Below, piece after piece: positions 17,207-24,128 of a DNA stretch of 64,000 nt (positions are counted from its first letter, which is position 1; each line of letters starts with the position of its first letter). The position numbers and the translations under genes were made by a program. The notes under the pieces are model-generated. The model did not search any database and was not told the DNA's origin. It saw nothing but the letters and a program-made list of their open reading frames with translations. Origin of the DNA: Streptomyces aureoverticillatus (GTDB lineage: Bacteria; Actinomycetota; Actinomycetes; Streptomycetales; Streptomycetaceae). The DNA lies in the NCBI RefSeq assembly GCF_014649395.1, contig NZ_BMSY01000002.1, positions 773,699 through 837,698 on the forward strand, in the 5' to 3' direction.

Positions 17207-18202
17207 ATGACCTGGCTGATCACCGGCGGCGCCGGCTACATCGGGGGACACGTCGTGCGCGCCATGACGGAGGCGGGCGAGCGGACGGTGGTGTACGACG
17301 ACCTGTCCTCGGGGATCGCGGAGCGGCTGCCCGAGGGCGTGCCCCTCGTGGTCGGCTCGACGCTCGACGCGGACCTGGTCGCGCGCACCCTGAGGGACCA
17401 CGCGATCACCGGTGTGGTCCACCTGGCGGCGAAGAAGCAGGTCGGCGAGTCGGTGGAACAGCCGCTGCGCTACTACCGGGAGAACGTGGAGGGCCTGCGG
17501 GTCCTGCTCGACGCGGTCACGGACGCGCGGGTGCCGTCCTTCGTCTTCTCCTCCTCGGCCGCCGTGTACGGCATGCCGTACACCGAAAAAGACGCCCTGG
17601 TCACCGAGGACACGCCCTGCGTGCCGATGAGTCCGTACGGCGAGACGAAGCTGGCGGGCGAGTGGCTGACCCGCGCGGTGGGCCGCGCGACGGGCCTGCG
17701 CACGGCCTGCCTGCGGTACTTCAACGTGGCGGGCGCGGCGAGCCCGGAGCTGGCCGACACCGGCGTCTACAACCTCGTGCCGATGGTCTTCGAGAAGCTC
17801 ACCGACGGCGCGGCGCCGCGCATCTTCGGCGCGGACTACCCGACGCCGGACGGCACCTGTGTGCGCGACTACATCCACGTCACGGACCTCGCCGAGGCCC
17901 ACGTGGCGGTGGCCCGGCACCTGGCCGGCGCGGCGCCCGGCACCGACGTGACCCTCAACGTCGGCCGCGGCGAGGGGGTTTCGGTGCGCGCGATGGTCGA
18001 CCTGATCGCGGAGGTCACGGGGTACGACATCCCGGCGGAGGTCACCGAGCGGCGCGCGGGCGACCCGGCGCGGGTGGTCGCCGCCGCCGACCGGATGTCC
18101 GCCGAACTGGGCTGGTCGGCGAAGCGGGACGTGCGCGAGATGGTGGAGTCGGCGTGGGCGGGGTGGGTGCGGCTGCACCCCGAGGCACGCACCGAACCGT
18201 AA
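17207..18202 (+). CDS. galE: UDP-glucose 4-epimerase
   Basis: 331 aa, normal for GalE. The NAD-binding 'ITGGAGYIGGHVV' is at the extreme N-terminus, 'FSSSAAVYG' precedes the active site, and the catalytic pair lies in 'SPYGETK' (Tyr144, Lys148). Further family marks are 'LRYFNVAGA' and 'DGTCVRDYIHVTDLAEAHV'. The enzyme is a cytosolic SDR that interconverts UDP-glucose and UDP-galactose, or the N-acetyl forms. In this setting it probably supplies a sugar donor for the surrounding wall-polymer glycosyltransferases. The Shine-Dalgarno is weak (GACGAG). The TAA stop is immediately followed by an inverted repeat that looks like the control site of the next gene. Confidence 0.93.
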   Translation: MTWLITGGAGYIGGHVVRAMTEAGERTVVYDDLSSGIAERLPEGVPLVVGSTLDADLVARTLRDHAITGVVHLAAKKQVGESVEQPLRYYRENVEGLRVLLDAVTDARVPSFVFSSSAAVYGMPYTEKDALVTEDTPCVPMSPYGETKLAGEWLTRAVGRATGLRTACLRYFNVAGAASPELADTGVYNLVPMVFEKLTDGAAPRIFGADYPTPDGTCVRDYIHVTDLAEAHVAVARHLAGAAPGTDVTLNVGRGEGVSVRAMVDLIAEVTGYDIPAEVTERRAGDPARVVAAADRMSAELGWSAKRDVREMVESAWAGWVRLHPEARTEP

Positions 18203-18227
18203 GTACCGCACTAAATAGTAGGTACTT
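18201..18227. promoter_or_regulatory. Nested inverted repeat, probable operator upstream of the reductase gene
   Basis: AAGTACC (18201-18207) and GGTACTT (18221-18227) form a perfect 7-bp inverted repeat with a 13-bp spacer. Inside the spacer, ACTA and TAGT form a second inverted repeat. The block is AT-rich relative to its surroundings and ends 86 bp before the start at 18314. The arrangement fits a dimeric winged-helix repressor (HxlR or MarR type), but no such gene is adjacent. Confidence 0.55.
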
Positions 18228-18313
18228 GAGGAACCGTACGGCTGAATCCAGGCTGGGGTGCGAGGCCAACCACATGGCCGTCTCTCCCACCCCACCCCAG
18301 CATTGGAGCCCCC

Positions 18314-19195
18314 ATGCCCGAGCATGCCCGCACGCCCGTGACGATCGTCGGTCTCGGCGCCATGGGAGCGGCGCTCGCCTCGGCGTACGTCGCCGCCGGG
18401 CACCCCACCACGGTGTGGAACCGCAGCCCGGCCAAGGCCGCCCCGCTCGTCGAGCGGGGCGCCGCGCACGCCCCCGACATCCGGGACGCGATCGCCGCGA
18501 GCCCGCTGACCATCGCGTGCCTGACGACGTACGACGCGACCCTCGACGCCCTGGAACCGGCCGCCGCCGCGCTCGCCGGACGCACCCTGATCACCGTCAA
18601 CTCCGGCATTCCGTCCGGCGCCCGCGCGATGGCCGACTGGGCCGCCGGGCATGGCGCGCGGTTCCTGGACGGCGCGATCAAAAACGTGCCCGCGGCCGTG
18701 GGCGCGCCCGACACCCTGCACTACTACAGCGGCGACCGCGCCCTCTTCGACGAGTACGAGACGACCCTGCGGGTCATCGGCGGCGACGCCGTGCACCTGG
18801 GCGCGGAGCCCGACCTGGCGGCGCTGTACGAGTCGGCGGTGGGCGGCACGCTGCTGCCCGCGCTGCTCGGCTTCTTCCAGGGCGCGGCGCTGGTCACGGC
18901 GCGCGGTCTGGAAGCGAACACGCTGGTGCCGTACACCACGAAGTGGCTGGAGATGATCATCTCCCTGCTGCCGCACTACGCGGCGGAGATCGACCGCGGC
19001 TCCTACGACGACCCGCAGTCGTCCATCGGCATCTTCCACGCGGGCATCCCCGACGACACCCGGGTCGCGACCGAGGCCGGACTCGACGTGCGCTGGCACG
19101 AGCCGATGCACGAACTGCTGCGCCGGGCGGTGGCGGAGGGGCGGGCGGAGCAGAGCATTTCGGCGCTGGTGGAGGTGTTGCGCAAGCCGGAGTGA
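18314..19195 (+). CDS. NAD(P)-dependent oxidoreductase, imine reductase / beta-hydroxyacid dehydrogenase superfamily
   Basis: 293 aa with GGAG 7 nt before the ATG. The N-terminal Rossmann fold has 'VTIVGLGAMGAALASAYVAAG' and the NADPH-favouring 'TTVWNRSPAKA'. The C-terminal all-helical dimerisation domain ('TTKWLEMIISLLPHYAAEID') matches imine reductases and reductive aminases more than 6-phosphogluconate dehydrogenases. These enzymes reduce cyclic imines or couple amines to ketones with NADPH; the natural substrate of most is unknown. The upstream inverted repeat suggests induction by a small molecule. It lies between galE and a convergent two-component system, and nothing in the sequence ties it to polymer synthesis. 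Confidence 0.83.
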   Translation: MPEHARTPVTIVGLGAMGAALASAYVAAGHPTTVWNRSPAKAAPLVERGAAHAPDIRDAIAASPLTIACLTTYDATLDALEPAAAALAGRTLITVNSGIPSGARAMADWAAGHGARFLDGAIKNVPAAVGAPDTLHYYSGDRALFDEYETTLRVIGGDAVHLGAEPDLAALYESAVGGTLLPALLGFFQGAALVTARGLEANTLVPYTTKWLEMIISLLPHYAAEIDRGSYDDPQSSIGIFHAGIPDDTRVATEAGLDVRWHEPMHELLRRAVAEGRAEQSISALVEVLRKPE

Positions 19196-19235
19196 GGGCC
19201 GGTGGTGCTGACTGGCCGCTACGGGGTGACCGCGC

Positions 19236-19880
19236 CTAGCCCTTGTTCAGGTACGCCAACACCGCGAGCACCCGCCGGTGTCCGCTGTCCGTCGGGGGCA
19301 GGCCCAGTTTCAGGAAGACGTTGCCGATGTGCTTGCTGACGGCTCGGTCGGAGATGACCAGGGTGGTGGCGATGGTGGCGTTGTCGCGGCCCTCGGCCAT
19401 GAGGTGGAGGACCTCGCGCTCGCGGGGGGTGAGGGCGTCGAGGGGGTCGTCGGCGCGGCGGGTGAGGAGCTCGGTGACGACCTCGGGGTCGAGGGCGGTG
19501 CCGCCGGCGGCGACGCGTTCCAGGGCGTCGAGGAACTCGTCGACGCGGCCGACGCGGTCCTTGAGGAGGTAGCCGACGCCGCCCGCGCCGCCGCTGAGGA
19601 GTTCGGCCGCGTACGTCTCCTCGACGTACTGGGAGAGGACCAGGACCGGCAGGTCGGGGATCTGCCGGCGGGCCGCGAGGGCGGCGCGCAGGCCCTCGTC
19701 GCGGAAGCCGGGCGGCATCCGGACGTCGAGGACGGCCACGTCGGGGCGGTGTTCGAGGAGGGCGGGCAGCACCTCGGGGCCGGTGGCCGCGACGGCCGCC
19801 ACCTCGTGGCCCACGGACGTGAGGAGCAGCACCATCCCCTCCCTCAGCAACGCGTTGTCCTCCGCGATCACCACACGCAC
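19236..19880 (-). CDS. NarL/LuxR-family response regulator
   Basis: 214 aa from a GTG at 19880. The receiver domain starts 'VVIAEDNALLREG' with the phospho-acceptor at Asp52 ('VAVLDVRMPPG') and 'YLLKD' near residue 105. A LuxR-type helix-turn-helix follows: 'LTPREREVLHLMAEGRDNATI' and 'ISDRAVSKHIGNVFLKLGL'. It is the partner of the histidine kinase whose gene overlaps it by 13 nt upstream, so the two should be translationally coupled. The C-terminus is short and ends 'VLAYLNKG'. The pair is of the DesK/LiaS type, which often senses membrane or envelope state. Target genes cannot be inferred from the sequence. Confidence 0.92.
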   Translation of the reverse strand: MRVVIAEDNALLREGMVLLLTSVGHEVAAVAATGPEVLPALLEHRPDVAVLDVRMPPGFRDEGLRAALAARRQIPDLPVLVLSQYVEETYAAELLSGGAGGVGYLLKDRVGRVDEFLDALERVAAGGTALDPEVVTELLTRRADDPLDALTPREREVLHLMAEGRDNATIATTLVISDRAVSKHIGNVFLKLGLPPTDSGHRRVLAVLAYLNKG

Positions 19881-21067
19881 GGCAGCTCCACCCCGATCTC
19901 GGTCGGCCCCCCGGTGGGGCTGGCCACGTCCATGGTGCCGTCGAGCGCCGCGACCCGGCGCCGCATGCCGAGCAGTCCGCTGCCGCCCGACTCGTCGGCA
20001 CCGCCCCGCCCCTCGTCCCGTACCGAGATCCGCAGTCCGGCGGCGCGGCGGGTGAGTTCCACCGTGGCCCGGCGCGCCCCGCTGTGCTTCGCGGCGTTCG
20101 TCAGGGCCTCCGCCACCACGAAGTACGCCGCCGCCTCCACGGCCGCGGGCGCGCGCGGCCCGTCCTCCACGCCGTCGTCCCGCACGGCCACCTCCAGGCC
20201 GCTGCTCGCGGCCAACGCCCTGACGGCGCCGACGAGTCCGCGGTCCGTGAGGATCGGCGGGTGGATGCCGCGGACGACGTGCCGCAGCTCGGTGAGGGCC
20301 TCCTCGGCCTGGCCCTGCGCGTCGGCGAGGAGCCTGCGGATCGCTTCGGGGTCCGTGACGTCCTTGTCGTACGCCCGCCTCGCCAGGCCGACCCGCATGG
20401 ACAGGGCGACGAGGCGGGCCTGCGTGCCGTCGTGCAAGTCCCGCTCGATGCGCCGCAGTTCGGCGCCGTGGGCCGCCACCGCGCCCGCCCGGGTGACCGT
20501 CAACTCCTCGACCCGCTCGGCCAGTTCCGCGTTCCGCTCGGCCTCCGGCGACGGCTTGAGCAGCGCCCGCGACCAGCGTGTGTCCAGGTCGGCGAGGCGC
20601 CCGAGCAGCGGGAGCACGACGGCCCGGCGGCCGAGCAGCCCGCACCACACCCCGTCGACCAGCACGCCGATCACCCACAGCGGCAACGCCACGTACAGCA
20701 GCGCCAGGCCGTACACGATGTGGACGAACAGCCACCGCAGGTCGCGGTACGTGCCGGGGTCCTTGACCGCCTTGCGCACGCGCTCGACGAGCGTGCCGGT
20801 CAGCGGCGTGTACGCCTCGGGGATCGCCGTCCCCGACCACCGGCCGACCTGCCGCCGCTTGAACCCGGCCATCCGGCGCAGCATCAGGACCGTCTCGGGC
20901 AGCACGCCCAGTCCGATCACGATGACCGACGCGACCGCCGTGAAGATCAGGACGCCGATGAAGACGTACGAGAGGAGGGCCATGCCCGCGCCCATGAGCA
21001 ACTGCATGGACGCGCGATCGGCCCAGTCCAGCGCCTGCCGCATGCTCGTCGGGCGGGGCGTGCTCAT
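19868..21067 (-). CDS. DesK/LiaS-type sensor histidine kinase
   Basis: 399 aa from ATG 21067; an alternative ATG at 21043 would remove eight residues. Hydrophobic segments lie near residues 20-55 and 110-150, with no large extracytoplasmic domain, so the sensor is membrane-embedded. The HisKA_3 phospho-acceptor box is 'LRRIERDLHDGTQARLVAL'. The HATPase region includes 'ALTNAAKHSG', 'ISVRDEGRGG' and 'GSGLLGMRRRVAALDG'. The gene overlaps the response regulator by 13 nt. Directly upstream is a 54-aa two-segment membrane protein in the same orientation, which could be a sensor accessory (inference). Confidence 0.9.
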   Translation of the reverse strand: MSTPRPTSMRQALDWADRASMQLLMGAGMALLSYVFIGVLIFTAVASVIVIGLGVLPETVLMLRRMAGFKRRQVGRWSGTAIPEAYTPLTGTLVERVRKAVKDPGTYRDLRWLFVHIVYGLALLYVALPLWVIGVLVDGVWCGLLGRRAVVLPLLGRLADLDTRWSRALLKPSPEAERNAELAERVEELTVTRAGAVAAHGAELRRIERDLHDGTQARLVALSMRVGLARRAYDKDVTDPEAIRRLLADAQGQAEEALTELRHVVRGIHPPILTDRGLVGAVRALAASSGLEVAVRDDGVEDGPRAPAAVEAAAYFVVAEALTNAAKHSGARRATVELTRRAAGLRISVRDEGRGGADESGGSGLLGMRRRVAALDGTMDVASPTGGPTEIGVELPCVW

Positions 21068-21099
21068 CAGGCGGCGCGTGCTCGTCGGGCGGCGCACGC

Positions 21100-21264
21100 T
21101 CAGGAGTGCTTCTCGCGCGTCAGGACCAGCGCAGTGATCGAGCCGATGACGGCGGCGCCCGTGGTGACGCTCACGGCGATCTCCGTCGCCCCGTCGAGCG
21201 TGATGCTGCTGAAGGCGTTGACGACGACGGCGACGGCGAGCACGAACCAGAGGACGGCCTTCAT
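21100..21264 (-). CDS. Small two-segment membrane protein upstream of the kinase
   Basis: 54 aa. ATG at 21264 is preceded by GAAAGG with about 7 nt spacing. The translation shows two hydrophobic stretches: 'AVLWFVLAVAVVVNAF' (residues 3-18) and 'VTTGAAVIGSITALVL' (about 33-48), then a charged end 'TREKHS'. The stop is 32 nt before the kinase start, so the three genes probably form one transcript. I do not recognise the family. Small membrane proteins beside DesK-type kinases can modulate signalling, but nothing here proves that. Confidence 0.65.
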   Translation of the reverse strand: MKAVLWFVLAVAVVVNAFSSITLDGATEIAVSVTTGAAVIGSITALVLTREKHS

Positions 21265-21432
21265 GACGGGACCTTTCAAGGAGCTGAGGGAGAGCCTTCG
21301 GGGAGCTGGAGGCGGGGGAACGCCGCTGTACCTGATCGACTCTGCCGTGTCGGCGGCCGCGCATCGAGGGGGCGGCCTCCCGAACCGGGGGTGTAGCGCG
21401 CTACACCCTCACGCCGTCACGCCCTCACGCCC

Positions 21433-22065
21433 TCACAGCGCCTTGAGCGCCGCCGTCGTGGCGGTGGCCAGCACGCCCAGGTAGCCCTTGGGCAGCTCGC
21501 CCCGCACCACCACCGCCCGCCAGTACAGCGGCCCCGACATCAGGTCGAGGGCCAGCTCCTCGTTCACGCCCTCGCGCAGCTCGCCCCGCGCCACCGCCTG
21601 CGCGACGATGCCGCTCGCCACGCCGTGCTGCCCCTCGCGCAGCGTCTTCTGCAGGGCCGCCTCGATCTCGGGATTGCGGGCCGCCTCCGCCTGGAGGTCC
21701 GGGATGACCTGGGAGGCGACGGGATGGCGCAGGGCGCGGGACGTCACCTCGTACAGCAGCCGCAGGTCGCCCTCCAGCGAGCCCGTGTCGGGCGTCGGCA
21801 GGCCCTGGACGGCGAGGGCCGACACCAGGTCGAGGACGAGGTGCAGCTTGGAGCGCCAGCGGCGGTAGACGGCCGTCTTGCCGACACCCGCGCGGCGCGC
21901 GATGCCCTCGATCGACATGCGCGCGTAGCCGACGGCCGCGAGTTCCTCGAAGACGGCCGTCCGGATGGCCTCGGTCACATCCTCACGGAGCACGGCGGCC
22001 CCGGCCGGCGCCCTTTTGCCCTGCTGGCGGGCGGTACGGCCCGCGCCCCCGTCGCTCGTCGTCAT
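21433..22065 (-). CDS. TetR/AcrR-family transcriptional regulator
   Basis: 210 aa. The N-terminal helix-turn-helix is clear: 'IRTAVFEELAAVGYARMSIE' then 'IARRAGVGKTAVYRRWRSK'. The C-terminal ligand-binding domain (about 90-210) contains 'RNPEIEAALQKTLREGQHG', typical of regulators near exporters. The gene is divergent from the TagG/TagH-type exporter, 156 bp away, and that gap is filled with repeated sequence blocks, so the exporter genes are the likely targets, with autoregulation. There is no Shine-Dalgarno; TATGCT ends 6 nt before the ATG, consistent with a leaderless transcript. TetR control of a teichoic-acid-type exporter is unusual, since such genes are often treated as constitutive. 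Confidence 0.9.
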   Translation of the reverse strand: MTTSDGGAGRTARQQGKRAPAGAAVLREDVTEAIRTAVFEELAAVGYARMSIEGIARRAGVGKTAVYRRWRSKLHLVLDLVSALAVQGLPTPDTGSLEGDLRLLYEVTSRALRHPVASQVIPDLQAEAARNPEIEAALQKTLREGQHGVASGIVAQAVARGELREGVNEELALDLMSGPLYWRAVVVRGELPKGYLGVLATATTAALKAL

Positions 22066-22071
22066 GGGGAC

Positions 22072-22194
22072 AGCATAGGGCGCGACGACGAAACGGTTGC
22101 GTCCCGACGTCGGGACGTCCTACTGTCGGCGTTACGACGAAACGGTCCCGTCCCGACGTAAGTCCCGACGTAACGCCCCGGCGTCCCGACGTAA
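22072..22194. promoter_or_regulatory. Repeat-rich divergent control region between tetR and the tagG-like gene
   Basis: A 16-bp perfect palindrome, GTCCCGACGTCGGGAC, is at 22101-22116. Its half, GTCCCGACGTAA, recurs at 22150-22161, 22162-22173 (head to tail) and 22183-22194. A separate 13-bp block, ACGACGAAACGGT, occurs at 22085-22097 and 22134-22146. A candidate leaderless -10 for tetR (TATGCT on the minus strand) is at 22072-22077. The number and order of blocks suggest several TetR dimers, or two different regulators. Confidence 0.7.
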
Positions 22195-22221
22195 CGGCGT
22201 CCACGAGCGAAAGCAGCGGAT

Positions 22222-23160
22222 GTGAGCCAGGTCCTCCACGCCCCGCCCAAGACGGCGGCCCCCCAAGCACCCTCCGCGGACCCCGTGGCCCCCGCGGACC
22301 CCGCGGCCCTCGCCGCCCGCCACGGCCTGACCGTCAGCGGCGCCCGCCCGCCCCTCCCCGCCTACGTACGGCAGCTCTGGGCCCGCCGCCACTTCATCAC
22401 CGCGTTCGCCACCGCCAAGCTCACCGCCCAGTACAGCCAGGCGAAGCTCGGCCAGCTCTGGCAGATCATGACGCCGCTGCTGAACGCGGCCGTGTACTAC
22501 TTCGTCTTCGGCGTGCTGATGAACACCAAGCGGGGTGTGCCGGACTACGTGCCGTTCCTGGTCACCGGCGTCTTCGTGTTCACCTTCACGCAGCAGTCGG
22601 TGATGGCGGGCACCCGGGCGGTCTCCGGCAGCCTCGGCCTGGTCCGCGCCCTGCACTTCCCGCGCGCCTCGCTCCCCCTCTCGTACTGCCTGCAACAGCT
22701 CCAGCAGCTGCTGTTCTCCCTGTGCGCGCTGGTCGTGATCCTGCTGGCCTTCGGCGTGCCGCCCACCGTGTCCTGGCTGCTCGCGATCCCGGCGCTCGCG
22801 CTGCAGTTCACCTTCAACGCGGGCCTCGCGCTGGTCATGGCCCGGCTCGGCTCGCAGACACCGGACATCGCGCAGCTCATGCCGTTCGTGCTGCGGACGT
22901 GGATGTACGTGTCCGGGGTGATGTGGAGCATCGACGCGGTCCTCAGGGACCACCACCTGCCGCACGCGGTGACCGTGCTCCTGGAGGCCAACCCGGCCGC
23001 CGTCTACATCGACCTGATGCGCTTCGCCCTCATCGACAGCTTCCACGCGAGCCAACTCCCCGCGCACGTGTGGGCGTGGGCCGCGGGCTGGGCGCTGCTC
23101 GCCGGGGTCGGCGGGTTCATCTACTTCTGGAAGGCAGAGGAGACGTACGGACGTGGCTGA
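22222..23160 (+). CDS. ABC-2-type exporter permease, teichoic acid/polysaccharide (TagG/Wzm-like)
   Basis: 312 aa from GTG at 22222. A 50-residue Pro/Ala-rich cytoplasmic leader precedes six hydrophobic segments. The family mark 'TAQYSQAKLGQLWQIMTPLLNAAVYYFVFGVL' is present around residues 73-105 (quoted part: 'LGQLWQIMTPLLNAAVYYFV'). Late segments include 'TWMYVSGVMWSIDAV' and 'EANPAAVYIDLMRFALID', both typical of TagG and Wzm. Together with the ATPase that follows (8-nt overlap), it should flip a lipid-linked wall polymer to the outside. Position among TagF-type transferases makes teichoic-acid-like polymer the likely cargo. The divergent TetR gene probably regulates it. Confidence 0.9.
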   Translation: MSQVLHAPPKTAAPQAPSADPVAPADPAALAARHGLTVSGARPPLPAYVRQLWARRHFITAFATAKLTAQYSQAKLGQLWQIMTPLLNAAVYYFVFGVLMNTKRGVPDYVPFLVTGVFVFTFTQQSVMAGTRAVSGSLGLVRALHFPRASLPLSYCLQQLQQLLFSLCALVVILLAFGVPPTVSWLLAIPALALQFTFNAGLALVMARLGSQTPDIAQLMPFVLRTWMYVSGVMWSIDAVLRDHHLPHAVTVLLEANPAAVYIDLMRFALIDSFHASQLPAHVWAWAAGWALLAGVGGFIYFWKAEETYGRG

Positions 23161-24034
23161 CATCCTGACGAAGGCCGACCCGGGCGCCGAGGCCGCGCCC
23201 CCACGGACGAAGGCGGCCCCCGGCCCCGCCCCCGCCGCCGACCCCGTCCCCACCGTCGTCGCCGACCCCGTCCCCACCGTCATCGCCGACCGCGTCGACA
23301 TCGTCTACCGCGTCCACGGCACGGGCACCTCGGGCCGCGGCGCCGCCACCGCCGCGCTCGGCCGCATCCTGCGCCGTCGCAAGGGCGCGGAGGAGCGCGG
23401 CGTACGCAGGGTCCACGCCGTCCGGAACGTCTCCTTCACCGCCTACCGGGGCGAGGCGATCGGCCTCATCGGCACCAACGGCTCGGGAAAGTCCACGCTG
23501 CTCAAGGCCGTCGCCGGGCTGCTCCCCGTCGAGCGCGGGCACATCTACACCGACGGCCAGCCGTCCCTGCTGGGCGTCAACGCGGCCCTGATGAACGACC
23601 TCACCGGCGAGCGCAACGTCCATCTGGGCGGCCTGGCCATGGGCATGTCCCGCGAGCAGGTCCGCGCGCGCTACCAGGAGATCGTCGACTTCTCCGGGAT
23701 CAACGACAAGGGCGACTTCATCTCGCTGCCGATGCGCACGTATTCGTCGGGCATGGCGGCCCGGCTCCGGTTCTCCATCGGCTCGGCGAAGGACCACGAC
23801 GTACTCCTCATCGACGAGGCCCTGGCCACCGGTGACCGCTCCTTCCAGAAGCGTTCGGAGGCCCGCATCCGCGAGCTGCGCGAGCGCGCCGGCACGGTCT
23901 TCCTGGTCAGCCACAACAACAAGTCGATCCGTGACACCTGCGACCGCGTGCTGTGGCTGGAGCGCGGCGAGCTGCGGATGGACGGGCCGACGGCGGAGGT
24001 CATGAAGGAGTACGAGCGCTTCACCGCCCGCTGA
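23153..24034 (+). CDS. ABC exporter ATPase, teichoic acid/polysaccharide (TagH/Wzt-like)
   Basis: 293 aa from GTG at 23153, overlapping the permease gene by 8 nt. The Walker A is 'GTNGSGKST' at about residue 107, the signature is 'YSSGMAARLRFSIG', the Walker B is 'DVLLIDEALATGD' and the switch His is in 'LVSHNNKS'. The nucleotide-binding domain is preceded by about 45 low-complexity residues containing a duplicated 'VPTVVADP/VPTVIADR' element. There is no C-terminal carbohydrate-binding extension as in Wzt(O9a), so substrate choice must lie in the permease. It energises export of the wall polymer with the 22222-23160 permease. Confidence 0.92.
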   Translation: MADILTKADPGAEAAPPRTKAAPGPAPAADPVPTVVADPVPTVIADRVDIVYRVHGTGTSGRGAATAALGRILRRRKGAEERGVRRVHAVRNVSFTAYRGEAIGLIGTNGSGKSTLLKAVAGLLPVERGHIYTDGQPSLLGVNAALMNDLTGERNVHLGGLAMGMSREQVRARYQEIVDFSGINDKGDFISLPMRTYSSGMAARLRFSIGSAKDHDVLLIDEALATGDRSFQKRSEARIRELRERAGTVFLVSHNNKSIRDTCDRVLWLERGELRMDGPTAEVMKEYERFTAR

Positions 24035-24045
24035 CGGTGCCCCTT

Positions 24046-24075
24046 TTGTCGCATCAGTACGCAGATCCTTACACT
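24046..24075 (+). promoter_or_regulatory. Probable housekeeping (HrdB-type) promoter
   Basis: TTGTCG at 24046-24051 and TACACT at 24070-24075 are separated by 18 bp, a good match to the primary sigma consensus, 54 bp before the ATG at 24129. The third TagF fusion may therefore be transcribed independently of the exporter pair. Confidence 0.5.
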
Positions 24076-24128
24076 ATGGGAGCGTCTGCAACACAAGGGC
24101 CAAAGAGGGCAAGAGAGGCGGGCCACGG

